A DNA stretch of 64,000 nucleotides, from positions 248,001 to 312,000 of the forward strand of contig SBHC01000040.1 in NCBI GenBank assembly GCA_006226375.1, written 5' to 3'. The DNA is from Deltaproteobacteria bacterium (GTDB taxonomy: Bacteria > Myxococcota_C > UBA6777). The stretch's first letter is position 1, and every line of letters begins with the position of its first letter. Both the position numbers and the translations under genes were made by a program. Positions 16,191 to 25,341 of this stretch are shown one piece after another. Below the pieces are notes generated by a model. It ran no database searches and had not been told where the DNA came from. It saw only the letters and a program-made list of their open reading frames with translations.

Positions 16191-18143
16191 ATGATGATGT
16201 TGACGACTGATAAAATGAGAAGGCACAAACCCTTGTGGGTCGGTTTCTTCTTCGTGTGGACTCTGACGCTATGTGCATGGTTTGCCTTCGGCCCGAGTGT
16301 CTGGGCGAACCCGCCTTCCAGAGAGACGGATACGCCAGCGAAAGTCACAAACAAGGCCGGTAAAGCCACTGACAAGACAACTCCCAACACTGGCAACGTT
16401 GGGAGTCCACCGAAAAGGCCCGCGAAAGCCCCCAACATTGTGATTGTTTTGCTCGACGATGCGGGGTTTATGGATTTTGGAGTGTACGGCAGCGACACAA
16501 AGACCCCAACCATCGATGCGTTGGGAAAACGGGGCGCGATCTTCAGTCGCTATTACACCTCTCCGCTTTGTGGACCAAGCCGGGCCATGCTGATGACCGG
16601 ACAAGACAATCACAAGGTAGGGATGGGGACTCTTGTCGAAACCTTAACCAAGGAAATGAAAAAGTATCCCGGCTATTCGATGGTATGGAAAAACGGCCAG
16701 AAGACTGTGGCCTCGCGACTGAAAAAAGCGGGGTACCAAACCTTTGTCACGGGAAAATGGGGCATTGGTCGCGTTGGAAAGAACCTACCCCACCGGTTCG
16801 GTTTTGAGCGCTCGTTCGTCATGGACTCCACAGGCGCGAGCAACTACAGCAAACGGTATTACCTGCCGAGCAAGGCGTATGCAAAGTGGTTTGAAGATGG
16901 CAAACCTACAACGTTGCCTAAAAACTATTATTCGTCCCGTAGCATCGTTGACAAGATGATCCAATACATCGACGAGTCCGACTCCAAGAAGCCCTTCTTT
17001 GCCTTTGTGTCCATGCAGGCTTTGCACATCCCTGTGCAAGTACCGAAGAAGTGGATCGACCGGTACAACGGAGTCTTTGACCGAGGTTGGGATGTGATGC
17101 GGCAAGAGCGATTGGAGAAGGCCATTAAGCTGGGCCTTGTTCCCAAAGGTACGAAGCTCGCACCAAGTCCACCCCATCACCGCAAGTGGGATAGCTTGTC
17201 CAACAAAGACAAAAAGTATTGGGCGAGAATGATGCAAGTGAGCGCCGGGATGATGGAAGCTGCCGACTTTCATACAGGAAGGCTGCTGAAACATCTGAAG
17301 AAGAGAGGAAAGTTGGAAAATACCATCGTGATTGTCACATCGGACAACGGCGCAGAGTCCAACCTTATGTCCCATCGAGGGGGCGCAGAAGGCCTGATGA
17401 TCAAACTTTGGATGGCTTACGATGGCTGGAATGCCAACCTTGAAAACCTCGGTCAGCCAGGAAGTATGGCTACCATCGGGCCGGAGTGGGCTTCTGTTTC
17501 TTCCGCACCGTTTCGACATTACAAGTTTAACGGTAGCGAGGGGGGCTTGCGGGTTCCTTTGGTCATCGCTGGACCTGGAGTCGAACGTTCTGGGTTGCAA
17601 GGCGGTCGTGCTCATGTCACTGACCTTACACCAACTGTTCTCGACGCCGCAGGTGTTACCGTCTCACCCAAAGAGTTTACGGGTCGTAGCCTTCTGCCGA
17701 TGTTGCGGGGACAAACGAAGCAGGTGTATGGAAAGAACGACGTCGTTGGCTTTGAAGTGAGTGGAACAGGGGCCATTTACCGTGGGGACTGGAAGATTAC
17801 CCGAGTTCCTCCACCTTTGGGGGATGGCATGTGGCACCTGTACAACATCACCAAAGATCCGGGGGAAACCCATGACCTTGCGGACAAGCACCCCGTTTTG
17901 TTCCAGAACATGCTCCGTGACTACAAAGTGTACGCTCAACGAGTGGGGGTGTACGAAACCCCCATCCACGGATCGGCCAGAAAACAGCTAGGGCAGAACC
18001 AAATGATCCATACCTTCCAGCGCTTTTGGCCGGTTTCGTTGTCCTTGTTGTTGCTTCTTCTGCTCCTTGTCGGAAGCTTGATTCGCTATGCTCTCCCTGC
18101 TTTGCGAAGGTTGGTTTCGAGTCACAATCCTGCTGAACAATAA
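16191..18143 (+). CDS. Arylsulfatase, Cys-type, with C-terminal membrane segment
   Basis: Sulfate-ester hydrolase of the alkaline phosphatase superfamily, 650 residues. It has a signal peptide ending VWA-NPP, then NIVIVLLDDAGFMDFG (Ca-binding Asp pair). The modification motif is L-C-G-P-S-R-A-M-L-M-T-G (CxPSR, the FGE substrate), and the GKWGIGR and TSDNGAE metal/sulfate-binding motifs follow. A C-terminal membrane helix (about 620-640, Leu-rich) and a short basic tail would hold it at the cytoplasmic membrane facing out. GGAGAG precedes the run of ATGs at 16191-16199. It is in an apparent operon with its maturase (15133) and the DJ-1-like gene (18156). The substrate is unknown. Confidence 0.93.
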   Translation: MMMLTTDKMRRHKPLWVGFFFVWTLTLCAWFAFGPSVWANPPSRETDTPAKVTNKAGKATDKTTPNTGNVGSPPKRPAKAPNIVIVLLDDAGFMDFGVYGSDTKTPTIDALGKRGAIFSRYYTSPLCGPSRAMLMTGQDNHKVGMGTLVETLTKEMKKYPGYSMVWKNGQKTVASRLKKAGYQTFVTGKWGIGRVGKNLPHRFGFERSFVMDSTGASNYSKRYYLPSKAYAKWFEDGKPTTLPKNYYSSRSIVDKMIQYIDESDSKKPFFAFVSMQALHIPVQVPKKWIDRYNGVFDRGWDVMRQERLEKAIKLGLVPKGTKLAPSPPHHRKWDSLSNKDKKYWARMMQVSAGMMEAADFHTGRLLKHLKKRGKLENTIVIVTSDNGAESNLMSHRGGAEGLMIKLWMAYDGWNANLENLGQPGSMATIGPEWASVSSAPFRHYKFNGSEGGLRVPLVIAGPGVERSGLQGGRAHVTDLTPTVLDAAGVTVSPKEFTGRSLLPMLRGQTKQVYGKNDVVGFEVSGTGAIYRGDWKITRVPPPLGDGMWHLYNITKDPGETHDLADKHPVLFQNMLRDYKVYAQRVGVYETPIHGSARKQLGQNQMIHTFQRFWPVSLSLLLLLLLLVGSLIRYALPALRRLVSSHNPAEQ

Positions 18144-18155
18144 GGAGAGAATCCA

Positions 18156-18989
18156 ATGAAATGGTTGAAATACGCAAAGGTTGGGCTGGTTTCCATTTGC
18201 ATCTTGGTGGTTGTTGTACTTCTTGGATTGAAGCCTTTTTTGGGAATGCTCGGTCTTCACAAACATTATGAAATCCCACCCTTTAAGCTTGAGGGAAAAC
18301 GAGCACTCATCGTAACAACAAGTCACAGCGTGTTGGGGAACACTGGCAAGGCAACGGGTGTGTTTGGCTCTGAACTGACGGTTCCTTACTACGCTTTTGT
18401 GGACGCAGGTCTCTCTGTCGATATCGCTTCGATTAAGGGAGGCAAAATTCCAGTGGAGCCTGTCTCTTTCAGGTGGCCTTTGGCAACGAAAGCTGACGAA
18501 CGATTTCTGCAGGATGCGGTCGCTCAGAGTAAGCTGAACCATTCCATTCCTATCGGAAAGGTGGATCCGAAAAAGTACGACACCATCTTCCTGGCTGGGG
18601 GGTGGGGTGCCGCCTACGACTTTGCTCAATCGAAGAAGCTCGCAGAGGTTGTCACTGCAGCGAGTGCACATGGTGTCATCTTAGGGTCTGTGTGTCATGG
18701 CGCTCTCGGACTTGTGAACGCCAAATCCAAAGATGGTTCGTTGTTGGTCAAGGGAAGGAAGGTGACTGGTGTTACGGACAAACAAGTGAAGGAGTTGGGC
18801 ATTGAGATTACGCCCAAGCATCCGGAGAAAGAACTACGCAAGGCAGGAGCTAAGTTCGAGTCCAAGACTGCCTTTCGGGATTTCTTCGCAACCCACGTAG
18901 TAGTGGACGGCAATCTGGTTACGGGTCAGAATCAAAACAGCGGTGCGGAAACCTCACACCATATCTTGAAGCTGTTGTCCAAAAAGTGA
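18156..18989 (+). CDS. Membrane-anchored DJ-1/PfpI-family protein
   Basis: A 277-residue protein with an N-terminal membrane helix (about 8-32) followed by a class I glutamine-amidotransferase-like domain of the DJ-1/PfpI/Hsp31 superfamily. The nucleophile elbow is GSVCHGALGLV, preceded by the IFLAGGWGAAYDF loop; the late FFATHVVVDGNLVTGQN segment is also typical. Superfamily members act as glyoxalases/deglycases, proteases or chaperones; the activity here cannot be assigned. AAGGAG is eight bases before the ATG, and the gene begins 12 bases after the sulfatase stop, so the three genes from 15133 are likely one transcript. Being anchored is unusual for the superfamily. Confidence 0.82.
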   Translation: MKWLKYAKVGLVSICILVVVVLLGLKPFLGMLGLHKHYEIPPFKLEGKRALIVTTSHSVLGNTGKATGVFGSELTVPYYAFVDAGLSVDIASIKGGKIPVEPVSFRWPLATKADERFLQDAVAQSKLNHSIPIGKVDPKKYDTIFLAGGWGAAYDFAQSKKLAEVVTAASAHGVILGSVCHGALGLVNAKSKDGSLLVKGRKVTGVTDKQVKELGIEITPKHPEKELRKAGAKFESKTAFRDFFATHVVVDGNLVTGQNQNSGAETSHHILKLLSKK

Positions 18990-19005
18990 GCGGGGAAGAA
19001 AAGAC

Positions 19006-20070
19006 TTAGCAGCAGGCACCCCCTCCCTCGTCGTTGGAAGCGGAAGTTGGATTGTTGGTGGACGGGCTACAATCGAACGCGCCAAAGTGGGTGGAGCGAT
19101 CGCCCAGGATGGTGAAGTGCTCGGCGTAGCGAGTTTCTTCCAACATGGCGGCAGTGTTTCCACAAACACGCATGGGACGACCTGTCTCAAACACGTGGTG
19201 GTCGTCCAAGACGAAGCGGTGACGGCTGTTTTCGATGGTACCTTTGTAGGTGGCCACCTGGCCGTAGTCTTCGCAGATGTCTTCGAGGCTATCCAGCTTG
19301 AACGCGCGGACCGTGGCGGACGTAAAGTTGACCATACCGATGCGGGCTTCGACTTCGTCGTTTTCAATGCCCAGAGGTCGGGAGGTTACGATTCGGTAGT
19401 CGAGGCAGCCAACATCTCGCAACATCCGACGGAAGTCTTCGATGTACAGCGAGCCGCTCAAGCACTCTCCCCGCAAGACAGGGTCTCGTTGAAGCTCTTG
19501 GGAGATGCGTCGGTCGGCAAAAATGTCGGAGAAGAAGAGTTCTCCTCCAGGTTTGAGCACCCGAAAGATCTCTTGGAACACTTCTTTCTTGTTGGGGGAC
19601 AGATTGATCACACAGTTGGAGACCACCACATCCACGGAGTTATCGGCGATATCGAGCGAGCGAAGGTCCTCAATGTAGCCTTGAACAAATCGGGTGTTGG
19701 GTTTCTCAAAGCCAAAGCGCTTGGCTTGCGATTGCTCGTACTTCCGGGCAACTGCAAGCTGCTCGTCGGTCATATCTACACCAATGACAAGTCCCGACTC
19801 GCCCACAAAGTGAGACAACACATAGGCGTCACGGCCGGTTCCACAGCCCAGGTCCATCACGGTGCGGCCTTCGAGCGCGTGGGGAATGGGCGAACCGCAG
19901 CCATAGAAGCGCGCGAGGATCTCGTCTTCTACGTTGCGCAACACATCTTTGATATGGTTGGGCATCCCGCTGGGGTCGCAACATGCGTCCGTTTGTAGGT
20001 CGTTGCTGCTCTTGAGGGTTTGACCATAATATTCTTTGACTTGTTCCAAAGACATCATTTCGTCCGACAT
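19006..20070 (-). CDS. arsM: Arsenite methyltransferase ArsM
   Basis: SAM-dependent enzyme that methylates As(III). The 354-residue product shows the N-terminal CCDP motif (Cys30-31), the SAM site VMDLGCGTGRDAYVLS, and the arsenic-binding cysteines in VVSNCVINLSPNK and GECLSGSLY. These are the features that separate ArsM from generic methyltransferases. A C-terminal domain of about 100 residues follows and the protein ends in Cys-Cys, common in ArsM proteins. AGGAGG precedes ATG 20070 by about ten bases. No arsR, arsB or arsC is adjacent, so it appears as an orphan detoxification gene; it converges on the DJ-1-like gene. Confidence 0.92.
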   Translation of the reverse strand: MSDEMMSLEQVKEYYGQTLKSSNDLQTDACCDPSGMPNHIKDVLRNVEDEILARFYGCGSPIPHALEGRTVMDLGCGTGRDAYVLSHFVGESGLVIGVDMTDEQLAVARKYEQSQAKRFGFEKPNTRFVQGYIEDLRSLDIADNSVDVVVSNCVINLSPNKKEVFQEIFRVLKPGGELFFSDIFADRRISQELQRDPVLRGECLSGSLYIEDFRRMLRDVGCLDYRIVTSRPLGIENDEVEARIGMVNFTSATVRAFKLDSLEDICEDYGQVATYKGTIENSRHRFVLDDHHVFETGRPMRVCGNTAAMLEETRYAEHFTILGDRSTHFGAFDCSPSTNNPTSASNDEGGGACC

Positions 20071-20247
20071 GGAAGGGGACCTCCTCTTGGGGTTAGCAAC
20101 AAAGCAAGAAGACTGGAAAGGGACCCCTCACTTTGTGCGTTCTTTCTTCACGAAACGCAAAGAATGTATGAGTTCATTCCTGTTGGGTACCATCGTTCAA
20201 AGAGAGTGGGGGAGTGCTTGGAAACAATGGAGAGAGGGGCTAGAGGA

Positions 20248-21672
20248 TCAGACTGATTCGGCGACTACGCGGTTTCGGCCCATTCGTTTGGCCTGGTACA
20301 AGCGCATGTCGGCTTCATGAACAAGCTGTTGGGGGCTGGTGAATTGGTTGTTGCCCATGGTCACCACACCGATGCTGCTCGTTGTACGAATCATGTTGCC
20401 ATTGTTGGTGGGCACTTCCAACATTTCCACAGTGCTTCGGATTCGTTCGCCGAGTATTGCGGCCTGTGTCGGTTGGATACCTCTGGCAATCACGGCAAAC
20501 TCTTCTCCCCCGTACCGAGCCACAATGTCTTCTTTCCGGAGCAGGTCTTTGATGGACTGTGCAACGTAGCGAAGGACCTGATCGCCAGCGAGGTGACCGT
20601 GTGTATCGTTCACTGACTTGAAGTGATCGATGTCTATCATCAAGAGGGAGAGGGAGCTTTGGTGTCTTTGGGCAAAGCTTAACTCGGTGGAGAGTCGCTC
20701 TTCAAAGAACTTTCGGTTGTAGATCTGGGTGAGTCCATCCAGCACGGCGTTCTCGTACAGCCGACGTTGATACATCTCCTCAATTTCCGAGTGGAACGAA
20801 AACTTGAGGATGGTGCTGCATCCCAGCTGGACACGATCGCCATCACGCAGCTCACTTTGCGAGATCTGCTTGCCGTTGAGATAGGTCCCATTGGTGCTGT
20901 TGAAGTCGCTGAGCACCATTTGGCCGTTGGAGTGCTTCCGGATCTCAGCGTGAATGCGAGAGATGTCAATGTCGAACAACGACACTTCACAGTCAGGGCT
21001 GCGACCCAGGAGAGTGCGCTCTGTGTCCAGGCTAAAGATCTGTCCGGCCATGTTGCCTGCCATCACAATGAGGTAGGGCTGCTCTTGTTGGTTTTCGATG
21101 GCCTGGCGGGTTGCCTCTGTCCGGGCTATCATGGTGGCTTCCCCTGAAGACGGGACATACGTCGGGGGAGGCTGAGAAGTAGGTCTTCCATGACCGTGAT
21201 GCATGGGCTGGAGGGGAGAACCCGCTGGCGCAGGAGGTGGCCACCTCATGACAGAGTCAGTGGGTTGTTGTGGGGCGCTCCCTCGTTGCGGAATTCTGGG
21301 GAACTCATGGGTTTCAATGTCACGTCGAGGAGCCCGTGCGTGTCCTACAGGCTGAAAGGGAGAAACCATGTGCCCTGAACTCGACGGGTTGGGATGGGGC
21401 GTAGGCTGTCGTGCACCATGGGGGGCAAAGCCTGGCGCTGAACCGCGAGACGGAGAGGAGTGATGAACGCCAGCGCCTGTGATATCACCAGGGGAGCGTT
21501 CTTGGTTGTGGGGTACAGCTTGTTGGTCAGGCTGGGTGTGGCTTGACGAAGCGGACGAGGGGTTGTATGACGGGGGCGGCAACGGTTGGCCCGGTGTGGA
21601 ACGCATGGGCCGTGGCGTTAGTTCCGTTGGCGTGGCACCCGGCTTGGTGCCTTTTGTCTCGTCTTGGGCCAT
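20248..21672 (-). CDS. FHA-GGDEF diguanylate cyclase
   Basis: Predicted cytosolic cyclic-di-GMP synthase gated by phosphopeptide recognition. The 474 residues run as follows. First is a Pro/Ser/Gln/His-rich disordered region (1 to about 190). Then an FHA domain (about 200-290; LLGRSPDCEVSLFD, SRIHAEI, LSDFNSTNGTYLNG), a short helix, and a GGDEF domain (about 310-474; DGLTQIYNRKFFEERL, MIDIDHFKSVNDTHGH). Its active site is GGEEF and the inhibitory RxxD site (RKED) stands five residues before it, so it should be both active and product-inhibited. ATG 21672 has only a weak GAGAG site. The frame stays open to 21822 without domain content. A Ser/Thr kinase such as that at 41856 could be the partner (inference). 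Confidence 0.93.
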   Translation of the reverse strand: MAQDETKGTKPGATPTELTPRPMRSTPGQPLPPPSYNPSSASSSHTQPDQQAVPHNQERSPGDITGAGVHHSSPSRGSAPGFAPHGARQPTPHPNPSSSGHMVSPFQPVGHARAPRRDIETHEFPRIPQRGSAPQQPTDSVMRWPPPAPAGSPLQPMHHGHGRPTSQPPPTYVPSSGEATMIARTEATRQAIENQQEQPYLIVMAGNMAGQIFSLDTERTLLGRSPDCEVSLFDIDISRIHAEIRKHSNGQMVLSDFNSTNGTYLNGKQISQSELRDGDRVQLGCSTILKFSFHSEIEEMYQRRLYENAVLDGLTQIYNRKFFEERLSTELSFAQRHQSSLSLLMIDIDHFKSVNDTHGHLAGDQVLRYVAQSIKDLLRKEDIVARYGGEEFAVIARGIQPTQAAILGERIRSTVEMLEVPTNNGNMIRTTSSIGVVTMGNNQFTSPQQLVHEADMRLYQAKRMGRNRVVAESV

Positions 21673-21897
21673 CGTCACTCTCGATTTGTTGGGTTGTTGA
21701 GACAAGTCTTCTTTCCTGCTCGTCACACAACTCTCAACAATGGAAAAGAGATAGAGTCTGTGTGTCACCAGTTGTCCGGAAAACACAGTTGACAGACTAA
21801 CAAAAGAAAGTGCAAAGATCAAATGCTCTGTCGCGCAACTTCCTCCGATCTTTGTTCTTGAGAAATCCCTTGGAAAACATCAAGGAGAGCTACGAAT

Positions 21898-22860
21898 ATG
21901 GGTACGATCCTGGTTACTGGTGCATTGGGCCAAATTGGCTCAGAGTTGGTTCGAGAACTTCGATCACAAGTGGGATCTGATGGTGTTGTAGCCTCTGATG
22001 TGCGTGGTCCTGTTGAGCTTGAAAGTGGTATCTTTGTCCAACTGGATGTGTTGGACCGTGATGCTTTGGACGGTGTGGTTCGTGAGCACAACGTGGACAC
22101 CATCTACCACCTGGCAGCGATCTTGTCGGCAGCAGCAGAGCGAGCCCCGGACTTGGCCTGGAAGGTTAATATGGATGGCTCCCTCAACGTTCTTCAGGTG
22201 GCCAAAGAGCGCGGCGTGAGCAAAGTCTTTATTCCCAGTTCGATTGCAGCGTTTGGTCCTTCCACGCCCTTGGATGACACCCCTCAAGATACGATCCAGC
22301 GTCCCAATGCGATCTATGGCATCACCAAGGTTGCCATGGAACTCATGGGCGATTACTACTTTGAGAAGTTTGGCGTGGACTGCCGTGGTGTCCGGTTCCC
22401 AGGATTGATCAGCTACAGAACTCCACCTGGAGGTGGCACCACAGATTATGCGATCGACATGTTTGTTGCGGCTCTCCGAGGCCAACCTTACACGTGCTAT
22501 CTCTCACCGACGACATCGCTGGATATGATGTATATGCCTGACGCCCTGAAGGCTGCGATCGGTTTGATGGCAGCAGATTCGAAACAATTAAAGCACAGAA
22601 ACTCGTTCAACGTGTCTGCTTTTGCGTTGACCCCGGAGCGACTTGCTGAAGCCATCCGTGTACACGTTCCTTCCTTCCATTGCGAATACAAGTCGGAGAA
22701 GGTTCGGCAGGGGATTGCGGATTCCTGGCCCAACAATATGGATGACACGGCTGCCCGCGAAGAGTGGGGCTGGAAGCCGGATTACGACCTCAATATGATG
22801 GTTGTGGATATGTTGGAGAAACTCCCCGCGTTCCTCGACCGCTTCCCCTCCCACGACTAA
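21898..22860 (+). CDS. SDR-family dehydrogenase, L-threonine 3-dehydrogenase-like
   Basis: Extended short-chain dehydrogenase of 320 residues. It has the NAD-binding ILVTGALGQIGSELVREL, DVLDRDAL (adenine contact), YHLAAILSA, SSIAAFGPSTP, and the catalytic YGITK (YxxxK). PGGGTTDYAIDMF and YTCYLSPTTSLDMMYM in the substrate lobe resemble the SDR-type L-threonine 3-dehydrogenases rather than UDP-sugar epimerases. That reaction yields 2-amino-3-ketobutyrate, normally cleaved by Kbl, which is not adjacent. AAGGAG lies ten bases before the ATG. An AT-rich hairpin follows the gene. Confidence 0.85.
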   Translation: MGTILVTGALGQIGSELVRELRSQVGSDGVVASDVRGPVELESGIFVQLDVLDRDALDGVVREHNVDTIYHLAAILSAAAERAPDLAWKVNMDGSLNVLQVAKERGVSKVFIPSSIAAFGPSTPLDDTPQDTIQRPNAIYGITKVAMELMGDYYFEKFGVDCRGVRFPGLISYRTPPGGGTTDYAIDMFVAALRGQPYTCYLSPTTSLDMMYMPDALKAAIGLMAADSKQLKHRNSFNVSAFALTPERLAEAIRVHVPSFHCEYKSEKVRQGIADSWPNNMDDTAAREEWGWKPDYDLNMMVVDMLEKLPAFLDRFPSHD

Positions 22861-22928
22861 GTTCTCCTTTGTCTCTTCCCGTCTACGGCTGTCCTTCTTT
22901 TCTTCTCAATCCTGCTTCGTTTGTCCCG

Positions 22929-22962
22929 AAAAATCGGATCAATCTCAGCCCGCGATTTTTTT
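22929..22962 (+). terminator. Weak intrinsic terminator
   Basis: AAAAATCG (22929-22936) pairs with CGATTTTT (22953-22960) and ends in a T run. It is AT-rich and has a 16-base loop, so it is plausible but not strong. It lies about 70 bases after the dehydrogenase gene. Confidence 0.45.
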
Positions 22963-23077
22963 GACTTTTGTCTGCTCTCGTCTTTAAGTTGGATGTGAGA
23001 AATGAAGGCAGGCGAGCGATGCAAGTGTGGTTTGCACGTCGCCCTTCGAAAGTTCTGTTGAAAAAGTGGACGGCCTC

Positions 23078-25168
23078 ATGGAAAGACAATGTAAGTCGTG
23101 GTGTTGGGCATGGGTTCTTGTGGGTTGCTGGATGCTGCTACCCTCCCTTGCGCAAGCCCAAAACAAAAAACGGACAGTATGTGGTGTTGATGTTAGCTAT
23201 CAATACCGGTGCTACAAAGAGCTCCGAAAGTTGAAGAAAGCTTGCGCGAGCAAGCCTGTGATCTGCGGACGAACGTATGAAAATGGCAACGCGCCTTCGT
23301 TCAAGAAAGCGAAGCAACATTGTACATACATGTTCCGCAAGCAACGACGTCGCTGGCGTGAAGGCCTCTGCGGTGTTCGTCTCTTCTCACGACCCAATAC
23401 CTATTGCGGTCTGAAGGGAGTGGAAGTGGCGACGGCCTGCATCAAGCAAGGCCTGAAAGACCAACCGGCGACGGGCGCTGTTCCGGTTCGCCCTGAGCCT
23501 GTTCGACAGGCACCGGTTGCACCTCCTACACGAAGCAATCCTGTTGCCCCAAGAGACACTGCTCCAGCTCCTGCTGCGACCCCGTCGGCTCCAGCTCCGG
23601 TTGCCCGAAAGCGTGCAGCTACCGGTCAGGTGCAATCGGTTCAGCCACCGACGCTGGAGAGCAACTCTTCCGGCTCGTCGTTTTGGTTGTATGCTCTGCA
23701 ACTTCTCACCCTGGGTTTGGTGTTGATGATGTTGTGGCGTCGTCGCGAACGGAACTCCCGCCCTTGGGAACAACGTTCTCGTTGGAGCGACGTGGAAGAA
23801 GAGTGGGGTGGACTCTCAACAGAAGCTGAGAACCCCCAGATGTCCCGCATGGAAGTCTCGCTGGAGCAAATTGAGCTTCGCCTGCAAGTGTGGGAAGAAC
23901 AATGGCGTGACGGTCAGAGAGAGCACGACCCTGTGGTTGCCTTGCAGCGCTGGGGAGAGTCGCTTCGTCTGTACTACATCAAGCTGGGCGAATCCATCGC
24001 GGAGAGCCGTGGACGTATGTCTGTGAGCCGCGTGCAACGCCGCCTCTTGGAAGCACGTGACAAGATGCGCTGGTTGTTCCAAGCTCACCGTGAGCCGCCT
24101 CCCTTGTCGCACATGGTGGAGCAGTTGCAAGAGCAGCTCTTCTCCACGACAGACAACGTGCTCCAGAGCATGGGCTATATCGACGGGCAAGAGCAGATCC
24201 CACAGCTTCTCTCCCAAGGTGAGTTTTCTGTGGACGACTTCCTCAACCGCAAAGCGGAAGATCAGGCGGGTCGTTTCTTGCAGAATGAACCCTTGGAGAG
24301 CTTCTCCTCGATTCGCAACGAGTTTCTGCAGTGCTTGGAGCAACTGTACCGAAGCAATCTTCAGTCGTTGCTGACGGAAGAGTCGACCGAAGTATCTGTG
24401 GCAGTGATGGAACAACAGCAAATCTACACCGAGCAGTATGTGCTGGGCTTTTTGCTCAACGGTTTGCCCAAGGCGATGGAAGAATACACACGTCAGTCCA
24501 AGCGTGACCGATGTGGACCTTTGGTTGACCAACTCCTTCAGTTCATCGCTGAAGAATTGACCAGCGCCGGGTTGGAGTTGTTCCCCTTGTTTGAAGAAGA
24601 TGAGTTCATCTCAACCAACGCTCGATTGATGTATGTGAGCCGAGCTGGTGTACGTTTTGTGGACCAGCCCACGATTGTGATTCGTGAAGCGGACCCCAGC
24701 TTGCTTCAACAGTCGACAGGCACGGCGTCTTACTCCGAAACGGCGGTCTCCAATGTTTCGGGTGAGGCCACTGCTGAGTATGTGTCTCACTCTCCCGAGG
24801 CCGATCCTGCTGTCGCTGTGTCGGTGATCAAGCCTTCTGGTGCAGAGGATCACACCGCTGCTTACTCCCAGGATCTGCTGCGAGACATCGACGAAGTCAT
24901 CATGAGTTATGACTCTCCTGTGGCCGGTGACCCCAACATCGCCAATCCCGACAGTGATCCCCCGACGGCAGAAGTGACAACGGACCTGCAAGGTGCCAGC
25001 TCGATCCGAGTGCAAGAAGAGTTGCCTGTTGGACCTCTCCCCGCATTTGAAGGTCAGGGCCGTCACAAGCTAGTCCTGGATAAAATCACGGAAGAGTACG
25101 GTCCTCTTCGCCACGATAGCGAGCTGCCGTTCCCTGTCTCCTCCCAGGCTCCCAAAGATCCTTCCTGA
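23078..25168 (+). CDS. Membrane protein with Cys-rich ectodomain and large helical cytoplasmic part
   Basis: A 696-residue protein I cannot assign. It has a signal peptide (cleavage about LAQAQ-NKK) and a Cys-rich ectodomain with eight or so cysteines (TVCGVDV, YRCYKEL, ACASKPVICG, QHCTYMF, GLCGVRL, TYCGLKG, TACIKQ). A Pro/Ala/Val-rich spacer and one membrane helix (FWLYALQLLTLGLVLMMLW) follow. Beyond the membrane is a basic stop-transfer stretch, then some 400 residues of helical/coiled-coil sequence rich in Glu, Gln and Leu, and an acidic disordered tail. Start: in-frame ATG 23078 directly precedes the signal peptide; GTGGA is the only ribosome-site match. It heads a same-strand group with the genes at 25342 and 26642. 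Confidence 0.7.
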   Translation: MERQCKSWCWAWVLVGCWMLLPSLAQAQNKKRTVCGVDVSYQYRCYKELRKLKKACASKPVICGRTYENGNAPSFKKAKQHCTYMFRKQRRRWREGLCGVRLFSRPNTYCGLKGVEVATACIKQGLKDQPATGAVPVRPEPVRQAPVAPPTRSNPVAPRDTAPAPAATPSAPAPVARKRAATGQVQSVQPPTLESNSSGSSFWLYALQLLTLGLVLMMLWRRRERNSRPWEQRSRWSDVEEEWGGLSTEAENPQMSRMEVSLEQIELRLQVWEEQWRDGQREHDPVVALQRWGESLRLYYIKLGESIAESRGRMSVSRVQRRLLEARDKMRWLFQAHREPPPLSHMVEQLQEQLFSTTDNVLQSMGYIDGQEQIPQLLSQGEFSVDDFLNRKAEDQAGRFLQNEPLESFSSIRNEFLQCLEQLYRSNLQSLLTEESTEVSVAVMEQQQIYTEQYVLGFLLNGLPKAMEEYTRQSKRDRCGPLVDQLLQFIAEELTSAGLELFPLFEEDEFISTNARLMYVSRAGVRFVDQPTIVIREADPSLLQQSTGTASYSETAVSNVSGEATAEYVSHSPEADPAVAVSVIKPSGAEDHTAAYSQDLLRDIDEVIMSYDSPVAGDPNIANPDSDPPTAEVTTDLQGASSIRVQEELPVGPLPAFEGQGRHKLVLDKITEEYGPLRHDSELPFPVSSQAPKDPS

Positions 25169-25341
25169 TCTTCCTCTGATCCTCCTGACTCTCTTTCACT
25201 CCCCATCCGTAGCAACGTTCAAGACCAAACACATCTACCGTTTGGTGGCGAGTTGTGTTATGTTCTCTCCATTCTATCGATGGATTTTCAGTGATTCGGT
25301 AGTGTTGACTACCGTGAATTTTGGTATGCGGGAGATGCAGT

